This document shows positions 8,524 through 16,740 of a stretch of DNA of 64,000 bases, one piece after another. Each line of letters opens with the position of its first letter. The stretch's first letter is position 1. A program made the position numbers and the translations under genes. The DNA comes from Opitutaceae bacterium. Lineage in GTDB: Bacteria > Verrucomicrobiota > Verrucomicrobiia > Opitutales > Opitutaceae. The DNA lies in NCBI GenBank assembly GCA_016794785.1, contig JAEUHC010000002.1, forward strand, positions 62,001 to 126,000. The letters are read 5' to 3'. Below the pieces are notes generated by a model. It was not told the origin of the DNA and made no database searches. It saw nothing but the letters and a program-made list of their open reading frames with translations.

Positions 8524-10980
8524 ATGGCCGAATCGCAACGCATTGTCCGAGCATGGCTAGAAACTCCGGCTTCCGGCGTGATCGAACTCGATCGCGACTG
8601 GCAGGGGACGGGCAATCCGCGCTTTTCCCTGGGCCGGCACTGCCTGGCGCCCGCCGCGCTGTCGCCCGCGCCGGCCTTGGCTGCGGCGTTGGCCTACGGC
8701 TACGTCTTCAATCCGCGCGACGGCACGGTGCTCTTCGTGCTCCCGCTCCAGCACGGCTGCGATGTCAATCCGGCGCGCGACACCGTCTATCTCGCGGGCG
8801 ACTTCAACGGCTGGGAAGCCGCCGTCGGCGACGCCGCGTGGCAGCTGAAACCGACGGAGCTGGAGGGGGAAAAGGTGCTCGCGTGGAGTGGCGATGCCGC
8901 CCGGTTTCTGGGAGTTGAGCAGAAGTTCAAATTCGTCACCGGCGAACACCAGTGGCTCCAGCCCCCCGACGAGGCGCCGAACCTCGATCGCGACGGGGAT
9001 AAGAACGTCAACCGCGTGATCGACCCGCAACGCACTGGCTGGCACCTGTGGCGCTTCCGCGTCAATGAACCGCTGAGCCTCGCGGAGACGTGGACCGTGG
9101 GTTGGGCCGACGAATTGGGCGACCGCGTGCGGCTGGTGCCGGGTAATTTTTTCTATGAACTGAAGACCGACTTGCCGCTGGGTGCGATCGTGCGCGCGGG
9201 TCAGACGGTGTTTCGGCTTTTCGCGCCGCGGGCGCGGGGTGTGATGCTTTGGATCGCGCGCTCGGCGGCGGCCAAGGCGGCGAAGGAGGCGCAGCGCTTC
9301 ACGCTGCAGCAGGTGGACGCGGCGGGCGTCTGGGAAATCGCCCTCGATCACAACCTGCACGGCTGGTTCTACTGGTTCACGATCGATGCGGCGCGGGACG
9401 AGCCGGTGGTGCAGGCCTTCGATCCGGGCTTTCGCATTCTCGATCCCTACGCGCTCGCGACCGTGGGCCGCGACGGCCCGGGCATCGTGATTGATCGCGC
9501 GCAGATTGCGCGGCCGGCGGATCGGTTTCGCACGCCTGCCTGGCAGGACCTCGTGATGGCGGAGGCGCACGTGCGCGATTTGGTCGCGCTGGCGCCCATC
9601 AAGGCCGGCGCCGAGGAGCGCCGCGGTTTCACGGGTCTGCGCGCGTGGGTGGAGAGTCCCGACTTCCATCTCCATCATCTCGGAGTGAACTGCGTCGAGC
9701 TGCAGCCGGTGCACGAGTTCGATAACGTCACCACCGACGAGTATCACTGGGGCTACATGACGAACAATTTCTTCGCGCCCGAGAGCAGCTACGCGCTCGA
9801 GCCGGAGAAGGCTTCGGGCGTGCGCGAGTTCCAGGAGGTCGTCGCCGCCTTCCACCGGCGGGGCATGGCGGTCGTGCTCGATGTGGTGTTCAACCACGTG
9901 GGCCTGCCCGCGCACCTGATGGCGATCGACCGGCTCTACTATTTCGAGCAGGACGCCGGCGGCGCGCTCACCAACTGGAGCGGCTGCGGCAACGATCTCC
10001 GGGCGCGCTCGGCGATGGCGCGGCGGCTGATCATCGACAGCTGCACGCACTACATCGAGACCTATGGCGTGGACGGGTTCCGCTTCGATCTGGCGGAGTT
10101 GCTCGGCGTTGAGGTGCTGCGCGAGATCGAGACGGCCCTCAAGCGCGTGAAGCCCGACGTGATTCTGATTGCGGAGCCGTGGAGTTTTCGCGGCCACATC
10201 GCGGGCGCGCTGCGCGACACCGGCTGGGCCTCGTGGAACGACGGCTATCGCGACTTCGTGCGGGGCTATGTGCGCGGCCACGGGGACGCGGCGCGGATGG
10301 AGTATTTCCTGCGCGGGTCGCCGTGGTATTTCGCGAAGTGGCCCTCCCAGACGGTGAACTACACCGAGTCGCACGACGATCGCTGCTGGATCGACGCCAT
10401 CACCGATAATCCGAACCACGACGGCTTCGAGCCCACGGAGCGCGACCGGCGCCGCACGCACCTGATGGCCGCGCTGCTCTTCATGTCGGTCGGCATCCCG
10501 ATGATCGCGGCCGGCCAGGATTTCCTGCGCTCGAAGCGCGGCGTGAACAACACCTACCAGCGCGGCGACCTCAATGCGCTGGATTACCGCCGGCTCCACC
10601 GCCACTCCGGCACGCACGCGTATTTCGCGGATTGGATCGCGTTCCGGCGCAGCGAGCACGGGCGGCTGCTGCGGCAATGGGCCCGTCCGGCCGAAACTTT
10701 CTTCCGCAGCTTCACGGCCGCGGGCACGCCGGCGCTCGCCGCGCTCTACAACGCCGATCTCTCACAGGGGTCCGTGCGGCTGCTCTTCGCGATTAACCCT
10801 TCGACGGACGATGCCACGGTGCCTGTCGGCGACGAGATTGTGGGCGAAGGCGCGACGTGGGAGCTGCTGGCCAACCACGACCGCTTCTATGCCGCCGGGG
10901 CGCGCGGGGCGCGACGTGCGCCGACTCCGGAGCTCTGGATGCCGCCGCTGAGCTGCGCGCTGTGGATTAGCGGGCATTGA
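8524..10980 (+). CDS. GH13 alpha-glucan hydrolase (pullulanase/isoamylase-like)
   Basis: The 818-residue protein probably debranches or hydrolyses alpha-glucan such as glycogen. Two E-set/CBM48-like modules precede the barrel: one near residues 60-165 (DTVYLAGDFNGWEAAV) and one near 220-330 (TVFRLFAPRARGVMLWI). The GH13 catalytic barrel carries region I VVLDVVFNHVG, region II GVDGFRFDLAE with nucleophile D522, region III ILIAEPW with acid E551 and region IV YTESHDD with D618. No signal peptide is seen, so it may act in the cytosol. I chose the ATG at 8524 because upstream in-frame starts would run into the divergent lipoprotein gene. Specificity (pullulanase, isoamylase or amylase) is uncertain. 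Confidence 0.88.
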   Translation: MAESQRIVRAWLETPASGVIELDRDWQGTGNPRFSLGRHCLAPAALSPAPALAAALAYGYVFNPRDGTVLFVLPLQHGCDVNPARDTVYLAGDFNGWEAAVGDAAWQLKPTELEGEKVLAWSGDAARFLGVEQKFKFVTGEHQWLQPPDEAPNLDRDGDKNVNRVIDPQRTGWHLWRFRVNEPLSLAETWTVGWADELGDRVRLVPGNFFYELKTDLPLGAIVRAGQTVFRLFAPRARGVMLWIARSAAAKAAKEAQRFTLQQVDAAGVWEIALDHNLHGWFYWFTIDAARDEPVVQAFDPGFRILDPYALATVGRDGPGIVIDRAQIARPADRFRTPAWQDLVMAEAHVRDLVALAPIKAGAEERRGFTGLRAWVESPDFHLHHLGVNCVELQPVHEFDNVTTDEYHWGYMTNNFFAPESSYALEPEKASGVREFQEVVAAFHRRGMAVVLDVVFNHVGLPAHLMAIDRLYYFEQDAGGALTNWSGCGNDLRARSAMARRLIIDSCTHYIETYGVDGFRFDLAELLGVEVLREIETALKRVKPDVILIAEPWSFRGHIAGALRDTGWASWNDGYRDFVRGYVRGHGDAARMEYFLRGSPWYFAKWPSQTVNYTESHDDRCWIDAITDNPNHDGFEPTERDRRRTHLMAALLFMSVGIPMIAAGQDFLRSKRGVNNTYQRGDLNALDYRRLHRHSGTHAYFADWIAFRRSEHGRLLRQWARPAETFFRSFTAAGTPALAALYNADLSQGSVRLLFAINPSTDDATVPVGDEIVGEGATWELLANHDRFYAAGARGARRAPTPELWMPPLSCALWISGH

Positions 10981-10998
10981 GCCGGCCGGCCGCGGCTC
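10979..10998 (+). terminator. Possible stem-loop after the GH13 gene
   Basis: A GC-only stem (GAGCCG pairing with CGGCTC, with a self-pairing GCCGGCCG loop) begins at the stop codon. No T-run follows, so intrinsic termination is only a possibility. Confidence 0.3.
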
Positions 10999-11020
10999 AT
11001 CGTCGGCAGGGAGCGGGCCA

Positions 11021-11064
11021 TGACATTTCCCTGACAACTCCTTGACCGTGCGCTGACAACCGGC
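11021..11064. promoter_or_regulatory. Four direct TGAC repeats with exact 11-bp period
   Basis: TGAC starts at 11021, 11032, 11043 and 11054. Three of the four read TGACA, and the third is TGACC. An 11-bp direct-repeat period is the known geometry of PhoB/OmpR-family binding sites, where winged-helix monomers bind head to tail. On the minus strand the units read TGTCA, the core of the PhoB box. The array lies about 45 bases before a vWA-kinase-regulator operon whose regulator belongs to this family, so autoregulation is a reasonable inference. No convincing -10 element was identified downstream. Confidence 0.6.
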
Positions 11065-11109
11065 GCGGCGGTTTGTGGTTCACTCGGTGGGTCGAAACCA
11101 CGACTCACC

Positions 11110-12477
11110 ATGAAAAACACATTGTTCATCTCCCTCGCGGTCGCGCTGCTCGGCGCGATGTCGCTCGCTCTCTCGGCCAAAACCGTCGCTGCGGCCCCGG
11201 CCGGCGCCACCGACTCCGTCCGCCTGCGCGTCGATGTCGATCGAACGGTCCTGCCGGCCAACACCACGGAAAAGGCCATCGTCAAAATCGGCCTCGATTG
11301 CGTGCGGCCGCCGCGCCGCGATCTGCGGCCGCCGGTCAACCTCGCCCTTGTCATCGACCGCTCGGGATCGATGGCGGGCGACAAAATCGCCAAGGCCCGC
11401 GAGGCCGCGCTCGAGGCCGTGCAGCGCCTCGCGCCCGACGACATCGTGGCGTTGGTCGTCTATGACACCACGGTGCAGACGCTTGTGCCGGCGCAGCGCG
11501 TCGGCGATGGCCGTCGCCTCGAACGCGCAATCCGCGGCATCGAGGTCGCGGGCAACACCGCCCTCTACGGCGGCGTGGCGCGCGGCGCCGAGGAGGTGCG
11601 TCGCCACATGGAGGATCGCCGGTTTGTGAACCGCGTCATTTTGCTGTCCGACGGGCTCGCCAACGTTGGACCGAGTTCGCCCGAGGAGCTGGGCCGGTTC
11701 GGCGCGTCGCTCGTGAAGGAGGGCATCTCGGTGACGACCGTCGGTCTAGGTCTCGGCTTCAACGAGGACCTGATGACGCGCCTCGCGCAGCGCAGCGATG
11801 GCAACACCTACTTCGTCGAGCACAGCGCGGACCTGCCGCGGATCTTCGCGGCGGAGCTGGGGGATGTGCTGAGCGTCGTCGCGCGGCGTGTCGTCATTGA
11901 GATCGATTTTCCCGCGGGCGTGCGGCCGCTTAACTTTGTGGGCCGCGACGGCACCATCCGCGGGCAGCGCGCGGAGCTGACGCTCAACCAGCTCTACGGC
12001 GGGCAGGAGAAGTTTGCCCTCGTGGAGGTCGAGGTCTCGCCTTCGCGTCCCGGCGCCGAGATCGAAATCGCCCAAGCACGGGTGAGCTACGAGGACGCGC
12101 TCAATCAGCGCGCGGCGACGCTCACGGCGAAGCGCAGCGTGCAGTTCAGTGCGAGCCAGACGGCGGTCGTTGCGTCCGCGGATCACAAAGTGCAGGCCGA
12201 TTGGGCGGCCAATGCCTTGGCCATCGTGAAGGATGAGGCGGTGGCGCTCGTCGATGCGGGCAAGAAGGACGAGGCGGCGGCGAAGATGCGTCAGCGGGCC
12301 GACGAGCTGAGCAAGGCGGGCAGCCTTTACGGCAACCGTGCGCTCCAGGAAGCCGCCGCCCCCGCCGCCATGGCTGCGGACCGAATCGAAAAGGAAGGCC
12401 TGGGTAATGCGGAGCGGAAAATCTTTCGCGCGGAAAGCGCGGCCACGCGCGGCCAGCAGGCGACGGGCTCGCCCTGA
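11110..12477 (+). CDS. Exported von Willebrand factor A domain protein
   Basis: The 455-residue product has a signal peptide (MKNTLFISLAVALLGAMSLA, then ALSA). A short beta region precedes a vWA domain whose MIDAS motif D83-x-S85-x-S87 (DRSGSM) is intact, with the later MIDAS threonine in the NTALYGG segment and DG near LSDGLAN. The C-terminal third is beta-rich and then helical (QADWAANALAIVKDEAVALV). It resembles secreted YfbK- or inter-alpha-trypsin-type vWA proteins that bind partners through a metal ion. It is the first gene of an apparent operon with a histidine kinase and response regulator, so it could present a signal to the kinase or be its output; that is inference. Confidence 0.85.
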   Translation: MKNTLFISLAVALLGAMSLALSAKTVAAAPAGATDSVRLRVDVDRTVLPANTTEKAIVKIGLDCVRPPRRDLRPPVNLALVIDRSGSMAGDKIAKAREAALEAVQRLAPDDIVALVVYDTTVQTLVPAQRVGDGRRLERAIRGIEVAGNTALYGGVARGAEEVRRHMEDRRFVNRVILLSDGLANVGPSSPEELGRFGASLVKEGISVTTVGLGLGFNEDLMTRLAQRSDGNTYFVEHSADLPRIFAAELGDVLSVVARRVVIEIDFPAGVRPLNFVGRDGTIRGQRAELTLNQLYGGQEKFALVEVEVSPSRPGAEIEIAQARVSYEDALNQRAATLTAKRSVQFSASQTAVVASADHKVQADWAANALAIVKDEAVALVDAGKKDEAAAKMRQRADELSKAGSLYGNRALQEAAAPAAMAADRIEKEGLGNAERKIFRAESAATRGQQATGSP

Positions 12478-12530
12478 GGCGCGTGGTTTCGCGCCTTTCC
12501 AATCGTCCCCGTTGCACTACCGTGCCCGCC

Positions 12531-14384
12531 GTGTCGCCTGTCTCGCGCCGCATATTCCTCTACTGGCTCCTGCTGCTGGTGCCGACGCTGGTGGTCGGCG
12601 GCGGGGCCGTGGTGCTCTTGCAGCGGGAGCAGGCGCGGCTGACGGAGCGGGGCGCGGTCGCCGACGAAGCGCGCCGCGCCGCGATGGCGGCCCGCGCGCG
12701 CCTGATTGTGGAGAATGTCGAGCTGCTCGTGGGCGATGTGCAGGCTGGGTTGCTCGACACCCTCGCTGCGGAACCGGCGGCGGGGTTGGATGCGTTTCTC
12801 GCCAATCTCGAACAAACCAATCCGCTGGTGCGCGTCGCATTCCGCGCGACGGCCGATGGGCGGATGCTGCGTCCGGCCGCGCTCTCGGGCGGCGAAAACG
12901 CCGCATGGTCTCTGCGGCAATTTGGCGCCCAGCCGCCGTGGAGCGTTGAGGCCGAATCGCGCGACGAGAAGGACAAGCTGGAAAAGAAAGTGGCCGAGCC
13001 GGAGGCGCGAAAGGAAGTCTCGGCCAATGTCCTGCAAGTGCAGTCGGCGCGGCGCGACGTGCAGGACCTCGCGCGCAACCGCAGCAGCTATGCGAACCAA
13101 GAAGCGGTAGGGCTAAGCGAAATTGCGGGCACAGCGCCTGCGGCGCCCGCCGTCGCCGCGGCTGACCAATCGAAAGTCACACGCGGGGCGGCGTTTTCGT
13201 CCGGTTCCCGTCCGGTGGCGGCCCCCTCGGCTCCGCTCGCGGCCAAGCCCGCGTTCGCCGCGAAGGATGCCGCCCGTGATCGCCGTGGCTGGGTGCCGGC
13301 GACGGTCGATGGCCGGCTGCGCCTGGTCGGCTGGTTGCAGCCGGGTGGCGCGGGCGAGGTGCGCGGCGTCGAACTGGAGCTGGCGGCGATCATCAGCCGG
13401 CTGGCCGGCGCGCTGCCGGCGGAGATCGAGCCGGGCGATGGCTACGCGTTGCGTGACGAACTCGGGCGCGTGCTGCACCAGGCGGGGGTGATTCCGAGCG
13501 GGGCTGAGCCGATGCTGCGCGTGCCGCTGGCGGCGGCGCTGCTGCCGGGCTGGGAGGTGGGCGCGTATTTCACGCCGACGGCGGCGGACGCGGGGGGCGG
13601 CCTCGGTTTCTTCGGGCTCGGCGTGCTGCTCATCGCGATCTTTGTCGCGGCGATTCTGGCGGGCGGATCGCTGCTGCTGTGGCAGGCGCGGCGCAGCGAG
13701 GAGGAGGCGGCGCAGAAGACGTCGTTCGTCGCCAACGTCTCGCACGAATTCAAGACCCCGCTCACCACCATCCGCCTCTACGCCGAGCTGCTGGAGCAGG
13801 GCCGCGTGCGGGACGCCGCGCAAGGCGGCGACTACCTGCGCACCATCGGCCGCGAGACGCAGCGGCTCGCGCGGCTGGTCAACAACGCCCTCGATTTCAG
13901 CCGGCTTGAGCAGGGTCGGAAAAAATTCGACCGCGAGCCCGTGGACCTCACCGTGGAGCTTGGTCGCATCCTCGACGCGCAAGGCCCGCGCCTCGCCGAG
14001 GCCGGGCTCACCTTGCACCGCGAGCTGTCAGCAGCGCTCACCATCACCACCGACCGCGACGCCCTCGAGCAGATCATACTCAACCTGATCGACAACGCGT
14101 GCAAATATGCGGCTGAAGGCGGCGAACTCACGGTGGGCGTCGCGGCGGGAGCAGGCGGTGGCGCGATCATGCGGGTGGCGGACCGGGGGCCGGGCGTGCC
14201 GGCGGAGCACCGCGAGCGGATTTTTGAGAAATTCCACCGGGTCGATGACGCGCTTACGGCGGAGAAGACCGGCGCGGGCCTCGGCCTCAGCATCGCGCGC
14301 CAGCTCGCCCGCGGGCTGGGCGGTGATTTGCGGTGCGCCCCGCGTGCGGGCGGGGGCGCGGAGTTTGTCCTCACGCTGCCATGA
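12531..14384 (+). CDS. Membrane sensor histidine kinase
   Basis: The 617-residue kinase starts with a transmembrane helix (RIFLYWLLLLVPTLVVGGG). A periplasmic sensor region of roughly 330 residues, with a low-complexity Ala/Lys stretch, follows, then a second helix (FFGLGVLLIAIFVAAILAGG) and a short HAMP-like linker. The transmitter has an H box FVANVSHEFKTPLTTI with phospho-acceptor H405, N box NLIDNACKYA, G1 VADRGPGVP and G2 TGAGLGLSIA. The GTG at 12531 leaves a short cytoplasmic tail before the first helix; an in-frame GTG at 12483 is an alternative. Its stop overlaps the regulator start (ATGA), so the two are coupled. The ligand is unknown. Confidence 0.93.
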   Translation: MSPVSRRIFLYWLLLLVPTLVVGGGAVVLLQREQARLTERGAVADEARRAAMAARARLIVENVELLVGDVQAGLLDTLAAEPAAGLDAFLANLEQTNPLVRVAFRATADGRMLRPAALSGGENAAWSLRQFGAQPPWSVEAESRDEKDKLEKKVAEPEARKEVSANVLQVQSARRDVQDLARNRSSYANQEAVGLSEIAGTAPAAPAVAAADQSKVTRGAAFSSGSRPVAAPSAPLAAKPAFAAKDAARDRRGWVPATVDGRLRLVGWLQPGGAGEVRGVELELAAIISRLAGALPAEIEPGDGYALRDELGRVLHQAGVIPSGAEPMLRVPLAAALLPGWEVGAYFTPTAADAGGGLGFFGLGVLLIAIFVAAILAGGSLLLWQARRSEEEAAQKTSFVANVSHEFKTPLTTIRLYAELLEQGRVRDAAQGGDYLRTIGRETQRLARLVNNALDFSRLEQGRKKFDREPVDLTVELGRILDAQGPRLAEAGLTLHRELSAALTITTDRDALEQIILNLIDNACKYAAEGGELTVGVAAGAGGGAIMRVADRGPGVPAEHRERIFEKFHRVDDALTAEKTGAGLGLSIARQLARGLGGDLRCAPRAGGGAEFVLTLP

Positions 14385-15088
14385 AAGCCAAAATTCTCCT
14401 CGCCGAGGACGATGCCAACATCCGCCTCGGGCTCGTCGCCACGCTCGAAAGCGACGGCTACGCTGTCACGGCCGCGGGTGACGGTGCGCAGGCACTGAAG
14501 CTTTTTCCCCAGGAGAAATTCGATCTCGTGCTGCTCGATGTGATGATGCCCAAGGCAAGCGGCTACGATGTGTGCCGCGAGCTGCGCGCCCGCGGCGTGC
14601 GCACGCCCGTGCTTTTCCTCACCGCCAAGGGCGAGGAAATCGACAAGGTCGTGGGCCTGAAGCTCGGTGCCGACGACTACGTGACCAAGCCCTTCGGCGT
14701 GCATGAGCTGCTCGCGCGCGTCGAGGCGCTGCTGCGGCGGTCACGCGGATCCGGCGAGCGCAAAGCGCCCGAGCTGCCTCCCACGTTTCGCCTGGGCGCC
14801 GCCGAGATCGATCGGCGGAAATTCACCGCAAGCATCGGCCACCGCACCGCGGCCCTGACCGCACGCGAGCTGAAACTGGCCGAGGTCTTCGCCGCGCATC
14901 CGGGTGAGGTGCTGACGCGGGATGCGTTGCTCAACGCCGTATGGGGCGTCGATTACTTTGGCACGACGCGCACGCTCGACCAGCACGTCGCCCAGCTCCG
15001 CAAAAAAATCGAGACCGATCCCGAGACGCCGAGCGCCATCGTGACGGTGCACGGCGTGGGTTATCGCTGCGACGGCGGAGCGCGTTGA
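14381..15088 (+). CDS. OmpR/PhoB-family response regulator
   Basis: The 235-residue regulator has a receiver domain with acidic pocket E9-D10-D11, phospho-acceptor D53 (LLDVMMPK), the FLTAKGEE threonine region and K-P in DDYVTKPFG. It ends in a winged-helix DNA-binding domain (LTARELKLAEVFAAHPGEVL, then the VWGVDYFGTTRTLDQHVAQL recognition segment). The ATG overlaps the kinase stop by four bases, so this is its cognate regulator. Its family binds tandem 11-bp direct repeats, which matches the TGAC array upstream of the operon at 11021-11064. Confidence 0.95.
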   Translation: MKAKILLAEDDANIRLGLVATLESDGYAVTAAGDGAQALKLFPQEKFDLVLLDVMMPKASGYDVCRELRARGVRTPVLFLTAKGEEIDKVVGLKLGADDYVTKPFGVHELLARVEALLRRSRGSGERKAPELPPTFRLGAAEIDRRKFTASIGHRTAALTARELKLAEVFAAHPGEVLTRDALLNAVWGVDYFGTTRTLDQHVAQLRKKIETDPETPSAIVTVHGVGYRCDGGAR

Positions 15089-15105
15089 CCGCAACGCGCC
15101 CGGGC

Positions 15106-16029
15106 TCAGACGTTGCAGAGTTGCACGGCGGCGCGGAGTGAAGTCAGGGCGTCGCGTTTCGGGATGAATTCCTGGCCGACAAAGCCCTTGAAGCCCGTGG
15201 CCTTGATCGCGCGCATGATGGGCGGGTAGTTGAGCTCCTGCTGGTCCTGCGGTTCGAACTCGTTGCGGCCGGGGTTGCCGGCGGTGTGATAGTGCGCGAT
15301 GTAGGCGTGGTTCGCCTTGATGGTGGCGATCACGTCGCCCTCCATGATCTGCATGTGGTAGATGTCGTAGAGGAGCTTGAAGCGTTCCGAGCCCACGCGC
15401 TTCGCCAGCTCGACGCCCCACGCGGTGTGGTCGCACATGTAGTCCTTGTGGTTCACCTTCGAGTTGAGCAGTTCCATCACGACGGTGACGCGACGTTTCT
15501 CCGCGATGTCCATGATGCGCTTGAGCCCGATGGCGCAGTTTTCGAGGCCCTGCTGGTCGTCCATCTTCTCGCGGTTGCCGGAGAAGCAGATGACCTGGTT
15601 GAAGCCGGCATCCGCGACCTCGCCGATGCGCTTGGTGTAAATCTCGACGAGGGTGTCGTGGTGCTCAAGGCGGTTGAAGGCCTTGGGGATGCCGCCGACG
15701 GTCACGCCCTGCGGCGTCTTGCCCGTGGGATTGCTGACCATCGCGCAGTGCAGGCCGTATTTCTTCAGGGTGGGAAAGTCGTCCGGGTTGAGCAGCTCGA
15801 CGGACTGAAGGCCCATCTCCTTCGCGGCGGCGGCAAACGGATCGAGGGCGATGTCCTTGAAGCACCATTTGCACACAGACTGGCGGAGGGAGACGGCGGG
15901 CAAAGGCATCGCGGCGGCAGCCGCAGCCTTGGCGGCATCGGCGGCGCGGCTGCGTGAGAGCGAGCCGGCGACGAGCGCGGCGCCGGCGAAATTACGAAGG
16001 GCGGTGCGACGGGTGATCGGGGAAGGCAT
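15106..16029 (-). CDS. Tat-exported TIM-barrel isomerase-like protein
   Basis: The 307-residue product starts at the ATG at 16029 with a twin-arginine signal (TRRTALRNFAGAALVAG). The mature part follows the hydroxypyruvate-isomerase/xylose-isomerase-like AP-endonuclease-2 barrel. Conserved acidic and histidine positions appear in VVMELLNSKVNHKDYMCDHT, LLYDIYHMQIMEGD and AHYHTAGNPGRNE, and GFVGQEFIPK closes the barrel. Known relatives isomerise small hydroxy acids or sugars with a divalent metal. Periplasmic export of such enzymes is typical of Verrucomicrobia and Planctomycetes. The substrate is unknown. It is convergent with the response regulator and lies 93 bases downstream of the fur-like gene on the same strand. 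Confidence 0.85.
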   Translation of the reverse strand: MPSPITRRTALRNFAGAALVAGSLSRSRAADAAKAAAAAAMPLPAVSLRQSVCKWCFKDIALDPFAAAAKEMGLQSVELLNPDDFPTLKKYGLHCAMVSNPTGKTPQGVTVGGIPKAFNRLEHHDTLVEIYTKRIGEVADAGFNQVICFSGNREKMDDQQGLENCAIGLKRIMDIAEKRRVTVVMELLNSKVNHKDYMCDHTAWGVELAKRVGSERFKLLYDIYHMQIMEGDVIATIKANHAYIAHYHTAGNPGRNEFEPQDQQELNYPPIMRAIKATGFKGFVGQEFIPKRDALTSLRAAVQLCNV

Positions 16030-16122
16030 GGGGAGGGGAGCGGTGCACACACCCTCCGGCTGCGCTGCGCCTTTGGCAAGCGCGCGTGCATTCCCGTCGG
16101 CCCGCCCAGGAGCTGGGCGATC

Positions 16123-16608
16123 TCAGTTCGTCGCGGCGGTCGCCGGTGACACGCCAAAAAATTCCACCATGTGGGAAATATCCGCGTAGCCACGGGCCAG
16201 CAGCTTGCGCTGCACGCCATCGATGGCGCGGCGCAACTCCGCGGCGAGCTCGGGCTCGAGGGCGTCGATGCGCTGCGTGTTCTTGCACACCACATGGTAG
16301 CTGGCCGGCTGGTTGAGGCTCAGCTCGTAGAGGGCGGTGCCGTTGTGGAAGAAGGAGCGTCGCACGACGCCCAGTTCCTCGAAAGCTGCCATGCTGCGGT
16401 AAATTGTCACGAGGTCGCAGCATTCCGCGCCCACGTCGGAGTGGATCTGCTCGATGGTGGAGGGGCCGCGGCGCGAGGCGAGGGCGGTGAGCATCGCGAT
16501 GCGCGGCTTGGTCACACGGCCCCCGGCAGCCCGCATCTTCGCCGAGGCCAGTGCGATGACACTGGCGGCTCCGGCGAATGGGCTGTTGGACTGGGTGGGT
16601 GCGATCAT
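16123..16608 (-). CDS. Fur-family metal-dependent repressor lacking structural-zinc cysteines
   Basis: The 161-residue protein has the Fur winged helix (RVTKPRIAMLTALASRRGPS, then CDLVTIYRSMAAFEELGVV at 64-82). It also has the Fur dimer domain ending DISHMVEFFGV with H146, where canonical Fur reads DSHxLEIYG-C. The usual first zinc pair CxxC after the HH segment appears only as SYHVVCKNT (H105, C108). The C-terminal cysteine pair is replaced by SPAT, so the structural zinc site is largely missing. Whether it senses iron, zinc, manganese or peroxide cannot be said. An AT-rich imperfect palindrome sits 5 bases upstream of its start, suggesting autoregulation. Confidence 0.85.
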   Translation of the reverse strand: MIAPTQSNSPFAGAASVIALASAKMRAAGGRVTKPRIAMLTALASRRGPSTIEQIHSDVGAECCDLVTIYRSMAAFEELGVVRRSFFHNGTALYELSLNQPASYHVVCKNTQRIDALEPELAAELRRAIDGVQRKLLARGYADISHMVEFFGVSPATAATN

Positions 16609-16613
16609 TTCAA

Positions 16614-16630
16614 GATAATGAATAACTATC
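16614..16630. promoter_or_regulatory. Fur-box-like AT-rich imperfect palindrome
   Basis: GATAATGAATAACTATC is a 17-bp imperfect dyad (6 of 8 pairs match) in an otherwise GC-rich region. It starts just upstream of the fur-like ATG and lies between that gene and the divergent Minf_1886 gene. The GATAAT half resembles the classical Fur box half-site. Autoregulation, and possibly control of the divergent gene, is inferred. Confidence 0.45.
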
Positions 16631-16740
16631 AAACGACCGGACGCAGCGGGGGAAAATCCGGGATTCATCAGACAGTCCAGCGGCGCCGAACGGTGGGATT
16701 GCGCGTTCGCCACGGGTGTGCCACGTTCGCGCCCCGAAAA

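Noticed and set aside
8557..10677. A 706-codon minus-strand frame opposite the GH13 gene
   Set aside because: All four GH13 catalytic regions are on the plus strand, so this is another GC-driven shadow.
11021..11064. The TGAC repeats as a CRISPR array or simple microsatellite
   Set aside because: Units are only 11 bases with 4-5 conserved positions, so there are no spacers of CRISPR size. The spacing fits regulator binding instead.
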